From an uncultured Desulfobacteraceae bacterium (GTDB lineage Bacteria; Desulfobacterota; Desulfobacteria; Desulfobacterales; Desulfatirhabdiaceae): DNA of 64,000 nucleotides. The translations under genes and the position numbers were made by a program. Under the pieces are notes generated by a model, which was not told the origin of the DNA, did not search any database, and saw only the letters and a list, made by a program, of their open reading frames with translations. The stretch spans positions 1 to 64,000 of the forward strand of contig CAJBLH010000065.1 of assembly GCA_903953895.1 (NCBI GenBank). The letters run 5' to 3'. Positions 33,397 to 42,292 of the stretch are shown here, piece by piece (the stretch's first letter is position 1; every line of letters starts with the position of its first letter).

Positions 33397-34134
33397 TCAC
33401 CGAGGCAATGCCACTGTGTCATGACACTCAGTGACATATGCGGCGCCTTCATGAATTTGCCACAGGACATTGAAGTCATAGACCTTCATGCCGAAATGTC
33501 TTTTTTGATCGGTGGAGGCATAATATGCCGGCCGGGGGTCCATTTTCAGCAATTGTTCGATGAGAAGCGTCAGCCCCGGGAAGCCGGTATTTTCTTTTTC
33601 AAGGCAGAAGTCTCGGGCTGCCGGGCTGAATTCCACCCGAACGAGAGCTTCCGGAGGATGGGAAGCGAATCCGCCGCGGGCGCCGGAAACGGCATCTGCA
33701 TAGGGTAAATAAGGCTTGATGTCCAGAACCGGGGTGCCGTCCATCAGATCGATCCCGGCAAGGTATAGACGGGTTTCTTTATTTTCCCGGATGATTCTAT
33801 CGAGTCGGACAGCCGAGATGCCGATGGGATTGGGCCGGAATCCGGAACGGGTTGCGAAAACGCCGGTACGGCGGTTGCCGCCCAGTCGCGGCGGCCGGAC
33901 TGTGGCTTTCCAGGTATCCCGCATCCCGGAATGAAAGACAAAAATGATCCAGATATGAGAAAAATCATCGAGCCCTTTAAATGCCTCCATCTGATCGAAT
34001 GGAGGAAACACTTTTAACACAGCGCGGGCTTCGGCTGCCAGTCCGGGCTGGCGGGGAATGCCGAATTTTTCCTTGAAACAGGAATCGATGATGCCGATGG
34101 GTTTGAAAGAGTATTGTTCGGAAGATTTTAACAT
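33397..34134 (-). CDS. trmO: tRNA (m6t6A37) methyltransferase TrmO (TsaA domain)
   Basis: Methylates the N6 position of threonylcarbamoyladenosine-37 in some tRNAs, using SAM. The 245-residue protein has the TsaA/YaeB core: YSFKPIGIID, FKGLDDFSHIWIIFVFH, and the signature RRTGVFATRSGFRPNPIG, ending VRVEFS and a C-terminal part that binds tRNA. The start is placed at ATG 34134 (MLKSSEQ); an in-frame upstream extension adds a hydrophobic stretch not found in the family. The gene is divergent from the AdeC-like gene. Confidence 0.88.
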   Translation of the reverse strand: MLKSSEQYSFKPIGIIDSCFKEKFGIPRQPGLAAEARAVLKVFPPFDQMEAFKGLDDFSHIWIIFVFHSGMRDTWKATVRPPRLGGNRRTGVFATRSGFRPNPIGISAVRLDRIIRENKETRLYLAGIDLMDGTPVLDIKPYLPYADAVSGARGGFASHPPEALVRVEFSPAARDFCLEKENTGFPGLTLLIEQLLKMDPRPAYYASTDQKRHFGMKVYDFNVLWQIHEGAAYVTECHDTVALPR

Positions 34135-34192
34135 TTTGTAAAGAACTAATTCCAGTAAAGCAATCAAAAACAGATGAAGGTGCATGAGCGCT

Positions 34193-34225
34193 GGTAGGGG
34201 CAGGCTTGAAATCCGGCCTTACCAA
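34193..34225. repeat. Imperfect palindrome between trmO and the AdeC-like gene
   Basis: GGTAGGGGC and GGCCTTACC form an imperfect inverted repeat around AGGCTTGAAATCC. A T-run lies 6 bp beyond the second arm on the plus strand. No gene ends here, so it looks like a dispersed repeat relic rather than a working terminator. The rest of the 237-bp gap 34135-34371 shows nothing clear. Confidence 0.35.
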
Positions 34226-34371
34226 CGTGTCTTTTTCAATAAAAAATGCAATAATACGACCACAGCGGGTTGTCAATATCGGTTGCCGGAAAGCATGACG
34301 AAAAGAACCAGAAAAACGGTTGTATCAGAGGCTGTACCTGAAGAACATACGGATAAGGAAAATTGACTAAC

Positions 34372-36138
34372 ATGACGGTATCTTCATATTTTCAAAATAT
34401 GCCTTTAGCAGCGTTGACCCGCGTGGCTTCGGGTCTGGAAGACGCGGACCTGGCGATCCTGAATGCCAGGATCATCAATGTATATTCCGGTGAGATTCTC
34501 GATAATTGTTCCGTCGGGATCAAGGGCGAGTGGATCGCCTGGGTGGGGGATGCACCGAAGAAAGTGGATGAAACCCTTACCCGCGTTATCGATGCCAGCG
34601 GAAAAACCGTGGTTCCGGGATTTATCGACGGCCATACCCATATGGCCTGGCTGTCGAACCCTGCCGATTTTATGGAAACCGCCATGAAAGGCGGTACGAC
34701 AACGCTGATTACCGAGACCATGGAAACATTTCCGATTGTTGGGGCAGACGGTGTCAAGGATTTTCTGGCTGCGCTCCGAAACCAGCCGATTAAAATCTTC
34801 ACCACCGCACCGGCCATGGTTTCCATCAGCGGGAAAACCAAAGGGGTACCGGTAGATGTGCTCTCCGATCTGCTCAGTCAGGAAGGCATGCTCGGCCTCG
34901 GAGAATCTTACTGGCAGGCCGTGATTCAGGAGCCCGATATTTATCTGCCGATGTTCCTTCAGACCATGAGTTGCGGCAAACTGCTGGAAGGCCATTCTGC
35001 GGGCGCCGGCGGCAAGAAACTCATGGCATACGCTGCTGCCGGAATATCGTCATGTCATGAACCCATTACGGCGGAAGAGGCTCTTTCCCGGCTGCGGCTG
35101 GGAATTTACGTCATGATTCGTGAAGGCAGTATACGAAGAGACCTGGCGGCCATCTCGAAAATCAAAGACTTCGGCATTCATTCCCGACGGTTGATTCTGG
35201 CAACCGATGGCGTGTCTCCGGCGGATCTTCTCGAAAAGGGATACATGGAATATGTCGTCCAAAAAGCCATTGATTGCGGATTTGATGCGGTAACGGCCGT
35301 TCAGATGGCTACCCTGAACGTGGCGGAACATTTCGGATTGGATGCCTTGGTCGGAGGCATTGCGCCGGCCAAACACGCCGATATGTTGATTATCCCCGAT
35401 CCTGGTACGATTGTTCCCGAGATTGTGATCAGCCGGGGCAGGGTGGTGGCGGAAAATGGGCATGCGCTTGCGCAGCCCCGAAAACATGTGTTCTCGCATC
35501 GGAGCCTTGCCAGTGTTCAAATTCCTGAGCCCTTGAAAGCGGCTGATTTTTCCATCCGCTTTCAAGGGGCAGCGCCGACGGTTCGGGTAAGGATCATCGA
35601 CCAGATTACGGAGCTCGTTACGCAGGAACTTCAGATGGAGATGCCGGTTACAGTCGGAGAAATTCCGGCCGATATCCGAAAAGACATCATCAAGGTGGCT
35701 GCCATCGATCGGGTACATAAACCCGGAAAGCGTTTTGTAGGGCTGATCCGGGGAACAGGCATGACATCCGGGGCTTTTGCATCGAGCGCTGCCTGGGATT
35801 CTGCCGACATCATCGTGGTGGGGGCGTCGGATGCGGACATGGCGCTGGCCGTAAACCGCATTCGGGAAATACAGGGAGGCGCAGTGGTGTGTGATCAAAA
35901 CAGGGTCGTGGCGGAACTGGCGCTTCCGGTGATGGGCCTGATGGCCGATGTCCCCCTGGCGGAAATGGCCCGGCAGCTCGCTGCCGTTCAAACGGCTGCC
36001 GGTCATCTGGGGGTTCGTTTCTCCGATCCGCTGCTGACTCTTGTCACCCTGACCGGTGCGGCCATCCCTTATCTGAGAATCTGCGAGGAAGGTCTGGTGA
36101 ATTTAAAAAACGGCAAAACCACAGGACTCTGGATATAA
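34372..36138 (+). CDS. Adenine-deaminase-like amidohydrolase (divergent AdeC)
   Basis: Metal-dependent amidohydrolase of 588 residues with the two-part AdeC layout: TIM-barrel domain (about 70-380) and the AdeC C-terminal domain (about 415-588). The metal motif PGFIDGHTHMA (His88, His90), LEGHSAGAGG, SSCHEPITAEEAL, REGS and the barrel-end Asp in LATDGVSPADL are kept. However, the usual ADPHE segment reads TETMET and the usual TDDRHP reads TDGVSP, so substrate may differ from adenine. A TTG nine bases upstream (34363) is an alternative start with better SD spacing. It is separated from lutA by 3 bp, so it is cotranscribed with lutABC. Confidence 0.8.
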   Translation: MTVSSYFQNMPLAALTRVASGLEDADLAILNARIINVYSGEILDNCSVGIKGEWIAWVGDAPKKVDETLTRVIDASGKTVVPGFIDGHTHMAWLSNPADFMETAMKGGTTTLITETMETFPIVGADGVKDFLAALRNQPIKIFTTAPAMVSISGKTKGVPVDVLSDLLSQEGMLGLGESYWQAVIQEPDIYLPMFLQTMSCGKLLEGHSAGAGGKKLMAYAAAGISSCHEPITAEEALSRLRLGIYVMIREGSIRRDLAAISKIKDFGIHSRRLILATDGVSPADLLEKGYMEYVVQKAIDCGFDAVTAVQMATLNVAEHFGLDALVGGIAPAKHADMLIIPDPGTIVPEIVISRGRVVAENGHALAQPRKHVFSHRSLASVQIPEPLKAADFSIRFQGAAPTVRVRIIDQITELVTQELQMEMPVTVGEIPADIRKDIIKVAAIDRVHKPGKRFVGLIRGTGMTSGAFASSAAWDSADIIVVGASDADMALAVNRIREIQGGAVVCDQNRVVAELALPVMGLMADVPLAEMARQLAAVQTAAGHLGVRFSDPLLTLVTLTGAAIPYLRICEEGLVNLKNGKTTGLWI

Positions 36139-36141
36139 GTC

Positions 36142-36915
36142 ATGCAACAAACAGCCGCAACCCATTGTCGGCCGGTCTTGGTGTTTCCGGAAAGGCCCGT
36201 TACCCTTTTCGTCCAGTGTCTTGCCGACAGTCTCTATCCCGACGTTAAGAAAGCGGTGGAGAAAATCTTTGATCGACTGGGTATAGATGTCATCTGCCCG
36301 AAAGACCAGACCTGCTGCGGCCAACCAGCGTTCAATGCGGGATACCGGAAAGAAGCCGGAAAAACGGCCGCTCGGTTCATCGAGATATTCGGCAATGCTG
36401 AAACCATCGTCTGTCCGTCGGGATCATGTGTCAACATGGTCCGGCATCATTATCCGCTTCTGTTTAAAAACGACCCGAAATATCATGCCAAAGCCGTTGA
36501 CCTCGGAAGGCGCATCTTCGAATTGACAGAATTTCTCGTGGATGTACTCACCGTAACGGATCTCGGCGCTGCCTTTTCGGGCCGGGTGACGTATCATGAT
36601 TCCTGTCACCTGCTACGGGGGCTGTCGGTCCGGACTCAGCCGCGTCGGTTGATTCAGAACGTAAAAGGTGTCGTTCTGGTCGAAATGAAGGATTCCGACC
36701 GGTGCTGTGGTTTCGGGGGAAGTTTTTTTCTGAAATATCCGGATATATCGCGGGCCATGGCCGCCGACAAGGTCCGAAACATTGTGGATTCCGGTGCGGA
36801 TGTGGTGGTGGGATGCGATATGGGCTGTCTGATGCGGATTCAAAAACAGTTGATCCGTATTGGTTCCGATATCAAGACCCTGCACATTGCCCAGCTCCTG
36901 ACAATGGCAGGGTGA
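36142..36915 (+). CDS. lutA: LutA/LldE-type (Fe-S)-binding subunit
   Basis: CCG-domain protein of 257 residues, one of three subunits that oxidise L-lactate to pyruvate. Two CCG modules are visible: DQTCCGQPAFNAGYRKEAG with CPSGSCVNMVR in the first, and YHDSCHLLRGLSV with DSDRCCGFGGSF and GCDMGCLM in the second. These cysteines bind Fe-S clusters or a heterodisulfide-like site. The N-terminus has a ~17-residue extension before VTLFVQCLADSLYPDV. It follows the AdeC-like gene with a 3-bp gap and precedes lutB by 100 bp containing a repeat element. Confidence 0.93.
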   Translation: MQQTAATHCRPVLVFPERPVTLFVQCLADSLYPDVKKAVEKIFDRLGIDVICPKDQTCCGQPAFNAGYRKEAGKTAARFIEIFGNAETIVCPSGSCVNMVRHHYPLLFKNDPKYHAKAVDLGRRIFELTEFLVDVLTVTDLGAAFSGRVTYHDSCHLLRGLSVRTQPRRLIQNVKGVVLVEMKDSDRCCGFGGSFFLKYPDISRAMAADKVRNIVDSGADVVVGCDMGCLMRIQKQLIRIGSDIKTLHIAQLLTMAG

Positions 36916-36937
36916 AGCAACTGGGGAGATACTGCTT

Positions 36938-36970
36938 TGCTCCTCCCCGGAGGCTGGGAGGGGGCACTCG
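36938..36970. repeat. G+C-rich dispersed element, copy B (lutA-lutB gap)
   Basis: The stretch beginning TGCTCCTCCCCGGAGGCTGG and ending in a G-run resembles the CTCCTCCCC...GGAGG...GGGAGGGGG pattern of the other copies. It occupies the middle of the 100-bp space between lutA and lutB. As RNA it could fold through CTCC/GGAG pairing and affect coupling between the two genes. Confidence 0.5.
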
Positions 36971-37015
36971 GGCGGCAGCGTTAAAAATGTTGAGACCATG
37001 AGAAAGTAAACATCC

Positions 37016-38305
37016 ATGCAATCTTATATCGATGAAGCCGAAAAGGCCATATCCAATCCCGTCCTGCAGACAGCTCTGGCCAATCTCCAGGAACGGCTCG
37101 GAAAAGGGGCGGCAGCAGCCTACCGGAATCTGCCGGAAGGGCCGGGCCTGCGTCTGAAAGCCCATGACATCCGCATGCAGGCCATCAACAGCCTGGATGT
37201 GCTGCTGGAAACACTGGCGGAACGGGTTGAAAAAAATGGTGGCGAGGTAATCTTTGCCGATGATGCAGCGGCCGCAGTCTCTGCCTGCCGGGAAATCGCG
37301 CGAAAACACGGGGTACGAGCCGTGGTCAAGGGCAAATCCATGGTATCCGATGAAATCGGTTTAAACGATGCCCTCAGTGCAGACGGCATCGAGGTGACGG
37401 AAACGGACCTGGGCGAATACATTATTCAACTGGCGGCGGAACATCCGTCTCATATCATTGCCCCTGCCATTCATAAAACACGGGATGAGATTGGAACCCT
37501 TTTCACCGAAAAACTCGGCATTTCGTACACAAATGATCCGCCGACATTGACACGGGAGGCTAGAAAATCTCTTCGGGAAAAATTTCTGGCGGCGGACATG
37601 GGAATTACCGGCTGCAATCTGGCCTGTTCCGAAACCGGTCATATCGCCCTTCTTTCCAATGAAGGCAACATCCGCATGTCCACCACACTTCCCCGTGTTC
37701 ATGTGGCCATTATGGGGATGGAGCGTGTGGCCGCCACGCTGTCGGATCACGATATTTTGTTGAGGCTGCTGGCCCGTGGGGCGGCCGGGCAGAAAATGGC
37801 CGGTTACGTCAGCCACATCAGCGGCCCCAGGCAGCCCGGACATGCAGATGGGCCGGATCATTATTACCTGATCATTCTGGATAACGGCCGCAGCCGGATT
37901 CTGGCGGATGAACGATTCCGGGAAATCCTCTGCTGTATCCGCTGCGGGGGTTGTCTCAATGTCTGCCCGGTTTATGCCAAAATCGGGGGGCATGCTTACG
38001 GGGCCACATATTGCGGTCCGGTGGGTGCGGTGGTAACTCCACTGCTGTCCGGTGTCGGCCGGTTCAGTCATCTTTGTCAAGGAGAAACCCTTTGTGGCGC
38101 CTGTAAGGACGCCTGTCCGGTCAATATCGATATTCCCCGAATGCTTCTTGAATTACGATCCATGCTGGCCGATGGAGATGCATCCTGGCAAGTGCGGCGA
38201 AACAGCCTTCTGGAGAAGGCCGGATGGATGATCTGGTCCTGGATGATGCAGGATCGCAGACGTTACGAAATCGGAGTTAAACTGATGAAACGGATTTTTC
38301 CATGA
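37016..38305 (+). CDS. lutB: LutB/LldF-type iron-sulfur lactate-oxidising subunit
   Basis: Large subunit of the LutABC complex, 429 residues. An N-terminal LUD domain (about 50-290; VVKGKSMVSDEIGLN, GCNLACSETGHIALLSNEGN) is followed by two [4Fe-4S] motifs, CIRCGGCLNVCPVY (about 312-325) and CGACKDACPVNIDIP (about 360-374). A C-terminal helical tail typical of LutB ends the protein. Electrons from lactate probably go to the quinone pool or an ETF-like carrier. Its stop overlaps the lutC start by four bases. Confidence 0.95.
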   Translation: MQSYIDEAEKAISNPVLQTALANLQERLGKGAAAAYRNLPEGPGLRLKAHDIRMQAINSLDVLLETLAERVEKNGGEVIFADDAAAAVSACREIARKHGVRAVVKGKSMVSDEIGLNDALSADGIEVTETDLGEYIIQLAAEHPSHIIAPAIHKTRDEIGTLFTEKLGISYTNDPPTLTREARKSLREKFLAADMGITGCNLACSETGHIALLSNEGNIRMSTTLPRVHVAIMGMERVAATLSDHDILLRLLARGAAGQKMAGYVSHISGPRQPGHADGPDHYYLIILDNGRSRILADERFREILCCIRCGGCLNVCPVYAKIGGHAYGATYCGPVGAVVTPLLSGVGRFSHLCQGETLCGACKDACPVNIDIPRMLLELRSMLADGDASWQVRRNSLLEKAGWMIWSWMMQDRRRYEIGVKLMKRIFP

Positions 38306-39168
38306 GCCCGCAGCCCATTTCCAACAAGGTGCGTTTTCTTCAACAGATCCGGACTGCCTTGGGGCAGCCAGCAGGGCGCGGCAGAAATTTTCTCGATCTG
38401 TTTTCCGACTCGCGTACCGGATCTTCCCTTTTGCTGAACCGGATTGACGACCGATCCGCTACAGACGTAAGCACCCTGACTCCTCCCCCCAGCCGGGGGA
38501 TGTCGGAAGGGGGGACGGGGAGTAAACAATCACCAGTAGACAGAAATCCTCTGCTGGATCGGCTCATCGATGAATCTATCCCTCTGAATCTGAAGGTGAT
38601 TCCCGTGCCGACTGTGGCAGACGCCGCACAGTCCATTGTCGATCTAACGCTGGATCGAACCCCGGAATGGAGCGATGCCAAAAGTCTGGTCGCCTGGCGG
38701 CACCCGCTGATTGATAGCCTGAACCTTCCGGATCGCTTGAAAAGCTGTGGGATTCCGGTATATGTTCCGGATTTTGAATCCGTCGATTTTAAGCAGTTTC
38801 GTCTACTGGCACAAACCGCGCTGATTGGTGTAACATCTGCGGACTACTGTATTGCAGAATCCGCAAGCCTGATTCTGAAAAACCGGTCCGGACAGCCTGG
38901 AATGGTTTCGCTGCTGCCGTCGATTCATGTGGCCGTGATTACTGAAGATCAACTTTTGGATAGCCTTGCGAAATGTTATGCTCTGATAAAACAGGGTGTC
39001 GATGCCGAAACCGAAGGCATGATCGGTTGTATGACATTGATTTCCGGACCCAGCAAAACTGCCGACATCGAGGCTGTGATGGTTCATGGCGCCCACGGCC
39101 CCCGGGAGATGATCATCTTCGTGATTGCCGAACAAAAGGGTTTTTCCAACACTTTCCCTTTATCTTGA
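38302..39168 (+). CDS. lutC: LutC/LldG-type LUD-domain protein with repeat-derived insert
   Basis: Third component of the lactate-utilisation complex, 288 residues, longer than the usual ~210-240. The C-terminal LUD fold is clear: GVTSADYCIAESASLILK, MVSLLPSIHVAVITEDQLLD, and the end GPSKTADIEAVMVHGAHGPR. Residues about 59-74 (TPPPSRGMSEGGTGSK) are encoded by a dispersed G+C-rich palindromic element inserted without breaking the frame, between the N-terminal helix region and the fold. Start overlaps lutB by four bases. The insert is predicted disordered and probably tolerated. Confidence 0.9.
   Translation: MSPQPISNKVRFLQQIRTALGQPAGRGRNFLDLFSDSRTGSSLLLNRIDDRSATDVSTLTPPPSRGMSEGGTGSKQSPVDRNPLLDRLIDESIPLNLKVIPVPTVADAAQSIVDLTLDRTPEWSDAKSLVAWRHPLIDSLNLPDRLKSCGIPVYVPDFESVDFKQFRLLAQTALIGVTSADYCIAESASLILKNRSGQPGMVSLLPSIHVAVITEDQLLDSLAKCYALIKQGVDAETEGMIGCMTLISGPSKTADIEAVMVHGAHGPREMIIFVIAEQKGFSNTFPLS
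38478..38524. repeat. G+C-rich dispersed element, copy C, inside lutC
   Basis: Begins GACTCCTCCCCCCAGCCGGG and continues through a GGAAGGGGGGACGGGGAGT tail, matching the plus-orientation pattern of copy E. The insertion keeps the lutC frame open. Confidence 0.65.
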
Positions 39169-39232
39169 AAACTATAGTATACTGCGAACGGGCATAATCT
39201 GCACTTTCCTGATGCTCCGAAGGATTATTTTA

Positions 39233-40195
39233 ATGACAACTGTACGTATTGTTAAAAATTGGGATTCGCCCAATATTTTTCGACAAACACCTGAATGTAA
39301 GGGAATATGGGATGGAATAAACTTTACGCTCGATGCAGAACAAGAATATGATTATGCCATTGTATTCAATAATTTTATGAAAACGGATACTCAGATAACA
39401 TGCCCCGAGGCCAATTTATGGGCATTGATGCAAGAACCTTATGAAAGTGGTTTTTCAGATTGGATGGTAGAAAAACATGAAGTTTTTCATAAAGTTTTCA
39501 CACATCATATTCCCTTAAATAATTCCAAATATATTCCTTCTCACCCCGCTATTCCCTGGCATGTAAATCTTACTTTTGATGAACTGATTGCCTGTAAAAT
39601 GCCACAAAAATCCAAAAAACTATCAGGAATCGTTGGAGAAGCCATGGATTTGCCCGGGCATATCAAAAGAAGGCTATTTTTAGAATATATTCAAAAAGAT
39701 ACTTCTCTGGAATTAGATTTATACGGTAGAAAAATTAATTACATTGAAAATAAATGGAATGGGCTTGCACCTTATAAATATTCGCTTGCCATAGAGAACA
39801 ATAGTGGACCTGATTGCTGGACTGAAAAACTGGCGGATTGTTTTTTAAGCTGGACGGTTCCAATTTATTATGGGTGTACCAATTTAGAAAAATATTTTCC
39901 AAAAGAATCATTTATTCAAATTGATATAACGAACCCTCGTGAAAGTCTTGTTAAAATTAAAACAATTATCAATGAAAATAATTGGGAAAAATATATTCCT
40001 GCTCTGGAAGAATCTCGAAAATTAATATTATATCATTATCAGTTTTTTCCGTATTTTTGCGAATTGATTCGTTCACAGCCTGTTTGCCAGACTGAAAAAA
40101 AACGCATTATCCTACCCGCTTATAAAAGAAGCAGGCAGGCATGGATGAATCGTATCAAGTATAAATTTAGAAAAAAATTGGGATTATTGATGTAA
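39233..40195 (+). CDS. GT10 alpha-fucosyltransferase-like glycosyltransferase
   Basis: Glycosyltransferase of 320 residues with the GT10 (alpha-1,3/1,4-fucosyltransferase) signature. The segment LAIENNSGPDCWTEKLADCF corresponds to the conserved donor-binding ENS...YVTEK motif. It is followed by WTVPIYYGCTNLEKYFPKES and FIQIDI. The protein would add fucose or a similar GDP-sugar to a surface glycan. The ATG at 39233 has AAGGA 9 bp upstream; longer in-frame starts overlap lutC. G+C content drops sharply here compared with lutC, marking the start of an A+T-rich glycan island. The next gene overlaps its stop by one base. Confidence 0.85.
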   Translation: MTTVRIVKNWDSPNIFRQTPECKGIWDGINFTLDAEQEYDYAIVFNNFMKTDTQITCPEANLWALMQEPYESGFSDWMVEKHEVFHKVFTHHIPLNNSKYIPSHPAIPWHVNLTFDELIACKMPQKSKKLSGIVGEAMDLPGHIKRRLFLEYIQKDTSLELDLYGRKINYIENKWNGLAPYKYSLAIENNSGPDCWTEKLADCFLSWTVPIYYGCTNLEKYFPKESFIQIDITNPRESLVKIKTIINENNWEKYIPALEESRKLILYHYQFFPYFCELIRSQPVCQTEKKRIILPAYKRSRQAWMNRIKYKFRKKLGLLM

Positions 40196-40992
40196 TGGTA
40201 AGCATCGTCATTTCTTTTTATCAACGGTTGGAGCATTTGAGACGTTGTCTGGATTCCTTGAAATATTGCGCGCAGGATTTTGACGAGGTTGTCATTACGG
40301 ATGATGGCTCCGATAAAGATATCGTAAGCAGCCTTAAGAACATGATTTCATACTATCCTTTTCCGATAAGTCATGTCTGGCAGCCTAAAATGGGATTTAG
40401 AGTTGCGGCTGCACGAAATAACGGAATCAGACATGCCAAAGGAGAGTATTTGATTTTTTTAGACTGTGATTTCCTGGTCTTATCTGACACAATAAAATAT
40501 CATATTAAAAATGCATGCCCCAAAAGATTTGTTGCAAGCGCATATAAATATTTAAGCGAAGATCAGACCGATCAAGTATTTAAATCAGGAATTTCATTGG
40601 ATTTACTTGAACATCTTTATTGTCAGATACCCGATAGGGAAATTATCACAGCGCACCGTAGATCTATAAAACGTAACATCCTGATGCAATTGCGTCTGGT
40701 GAGCTATAAAAAACAAAGCCTCGGGGGACATTTTTCCATTTATCGAAAAGATATAGAATCTATAAACGGTTATGATGAAAATTTTGTCGGCTGGGGGGGG
40801 GAAGATGAAGATTTGGGCAAAAGACTTGTAAAAGCTGGAATTTTTAGCAAATTGGCATTCCGCTATGCAAGAGTATTACATATGTGGCATCCAAAAGCAT
40901 TGGGGTGCAGAGATTGGCAAGACGGGCCCAATATGGATTATTTTAATAGAACGGATATTCCTTTCTTTTGCAAAAATGGTTTAAAAAAATAA
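40195..40992 (+). CDS. Family 2 glycosyltransferase (galactosyl/chondroitin-polymerase type)
   Basis: GT-A glycosyltransferase of 265 residues. It begins MVSIVISFYQRLEHLRRCLD and has VITDDGSDKD, MGFRVAAARNNGIRHAKGEY, LIFLDCDFLVL (DxD site) and a C-terminal FVGWGGEDEDLGKRLVKAG, the acceptor-side GWGGEDxD motif of bacterial chondroitin polymerase and galactosyltransferase-type GT2 enzymes. It starts in the stop codon of the GT10 gene (TAATG), so the two are coupled. A+T-rich like its neighbours. Likely builds an outer core or O-chain side branch. Confidence 0.87.
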   Translation: MVSIVISFYQRLEHLRRCLDSLKYCAQDFDEVVITDDGSDKDIVSSLKNMISYYPFPISHVWQPKMGFRVAAARNNGIRHAKGEYLIFLDCDFLVLSDTIKYHIKNACPKRFVASAYKYLSEDQTDQVFKSGISLDLLEHLYCQIPDREIITAHRRSIKRNILMQLRLVSYKKQSLGGHFSIYRKDIESINGYDENFVGWGGEDEDLGKRLVKAGIFSKLAFRYARVLHMWHPKALGCRDWQDGPNMDYFNRTDIPFFCKNGLKK

Positions 40993-41023
40993 ACTTGACA
41001 GGTGAAATTTATAACATGATGAA

Positions 41024-42292
41024 TTAACTGCTATTATTTATTCTATATAGAATGGTTGCCATCGAAAAAATAGTAAAAAAGATAAGTTCTGCAAAATGAC
41101 TGAATATGGGTTCAAAACATCCTTTTATAATAAACATTATGCCTGATGACAAAATACACAATCCCCACTTTTTGATAAACGCATCTTTCCCATCTTTGAT
41201 CAATTTTAAACACATTATAAAAAAAGCCAGTATTACATATAAATACAGGATAAGTCCTATAATGCCGGTTCTTGTAGCAATGGATAAAAACATATTATGA
41301 GGTATTTTAAACATCTCTTCAGACAACCAATATTTAGAGGGGATTCTGCTATTATATTTATTTTGATCTATAAATTCAGAAATGCCAAATGTATCTATAC
41401 TAAAACCTGTTCCAATAATCGGATAGTCTTTTATAATTTCTATTGAAATATAAGTTAACGCTATTCGATGCCATATAGAGCCTTCTGAAGCAGAATTGAA
41501 TCGTTCTTTCAAAGGTGTACAAAAGATAATGATAATTAGAATGAGTAAAAAGGATAGTAATAATTTTTTGTTCTTTATCGCTAAGACAAAAAAAGCCAAG
41601 CCCATAGCAACTAAATTGCTGCGTGTCTGAGTTAATACGGTCGTCGCGGTTAACACAAGAACACAAAATATTAATATGATTTTTTGAGAAAGATGTATTT
41701 TGTTAGAGAAGTGATTTACAGACAAAATGATGGCAAATAATGTCATTATGCCGATAAGATTGGTGTTTGTTTCCTGAAATCCTAAAGCGAACCGACTTGT
41801 TATGTCGTTGCCTTGTATCCAATAATAGTATCCCAATCCACCGACAGAGAAGATAGATGCAGATATTATTATTGTCCAAGAAAGAATTTCGATGCGTTTT
41901 TTAGAATCAAAATAGTTAATTAATATAAAATAAAAAATAAGATATCTTAAAAGGTGAGAGTAAAAATCTGTAAAACTGTTTTTTTTATCAATAGCAAAAA
42001 AGACACTCAGAAGTGCCCATATTGTGAATATTCCAAGCGGGATAAGAAGGGGGCTTCTGAATGAAAGCCTAATTTTTTTCAACAAAATCAGGAAAACAAC
42101 AAATATTACCGAAAAAAAGAAGCAAATTTCCTTAATCGATGTTACGTGCGGAAATGAGTTGAAAAAAACTAACGTTCCCATAAGGATCGGAACAGCCTTA
42201 TTTAACAACTCGGAAATATTCAGATGTTTTAATTTTTCGTTGAAATAAATAGAATTATAACTCATTTTTACGAATTTGATAAAATTTTTCAT
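41024..42292 (-). CDS. O-antigen ligase / polymerase-like membrane protein (WaaL/Wzy)
   Basis: Polytopic inner-membrane protein of about 422 residues with roughly ten TM segments and the Wzy_C/WaaL-type periplasmic loop in its C-terminal half (about 285-345). There the segment GTGFSIDTFGISEF precedes PHNMFLSIATRTGIIGLILY; the PHN...R pattern with a conserved His is typical of O-antigen ligases. It would join O-chains to lipid A-core or polymerise repeat units in the periplasm. The start is uncertain: ATG 42292 is chosen, but 42340 and 42265 are also possible and none has a good SD. Very A+T-rich. Confidence 0.8.
   Translation of the reverse strand: MKNFIKFVKMSYNSIYFNEKLKHLNISELLNKAVPILMGTLVFFNSFPHVTSIKEICFFFSVIFVVFLILLKKIRLSFRSPLLIPLGIFTIWALLSVFFAIDKKNSFTDFYSHLLRYLIFYFILINYFDSKKRIEILSWTIIISASIFSVGGLGYYYWIQGNDITSRFALGFQETNTNLIGIMTLFAIILSVNHFSNKIHLSQKIILIFCVLVLTATTVLTQTRSNLVAMGLAFFVLAIKNKKLLLSFLLILIIIIFCTPLKERFNSASEGSIWHRIALTYISIEIIKDYPIIGTGFSIDTFGISEFIDQNKYNSRIPSKYWLSEEMFKIPHNMFLSIATRTGIIGLILYLYVILAFFIMCLKLIKDGKDAFIKKWGLCILSSGIMFIIKGCFEPIFSHFAELIFFTIFSMATILYRINNSS

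Noticed and set aside
35050-36006. Minus-strand open frame of 318 codons opposite the AdeC-like gene
   Set aside because: Antisense shadow, with unnatural His/Arg-rich composition.
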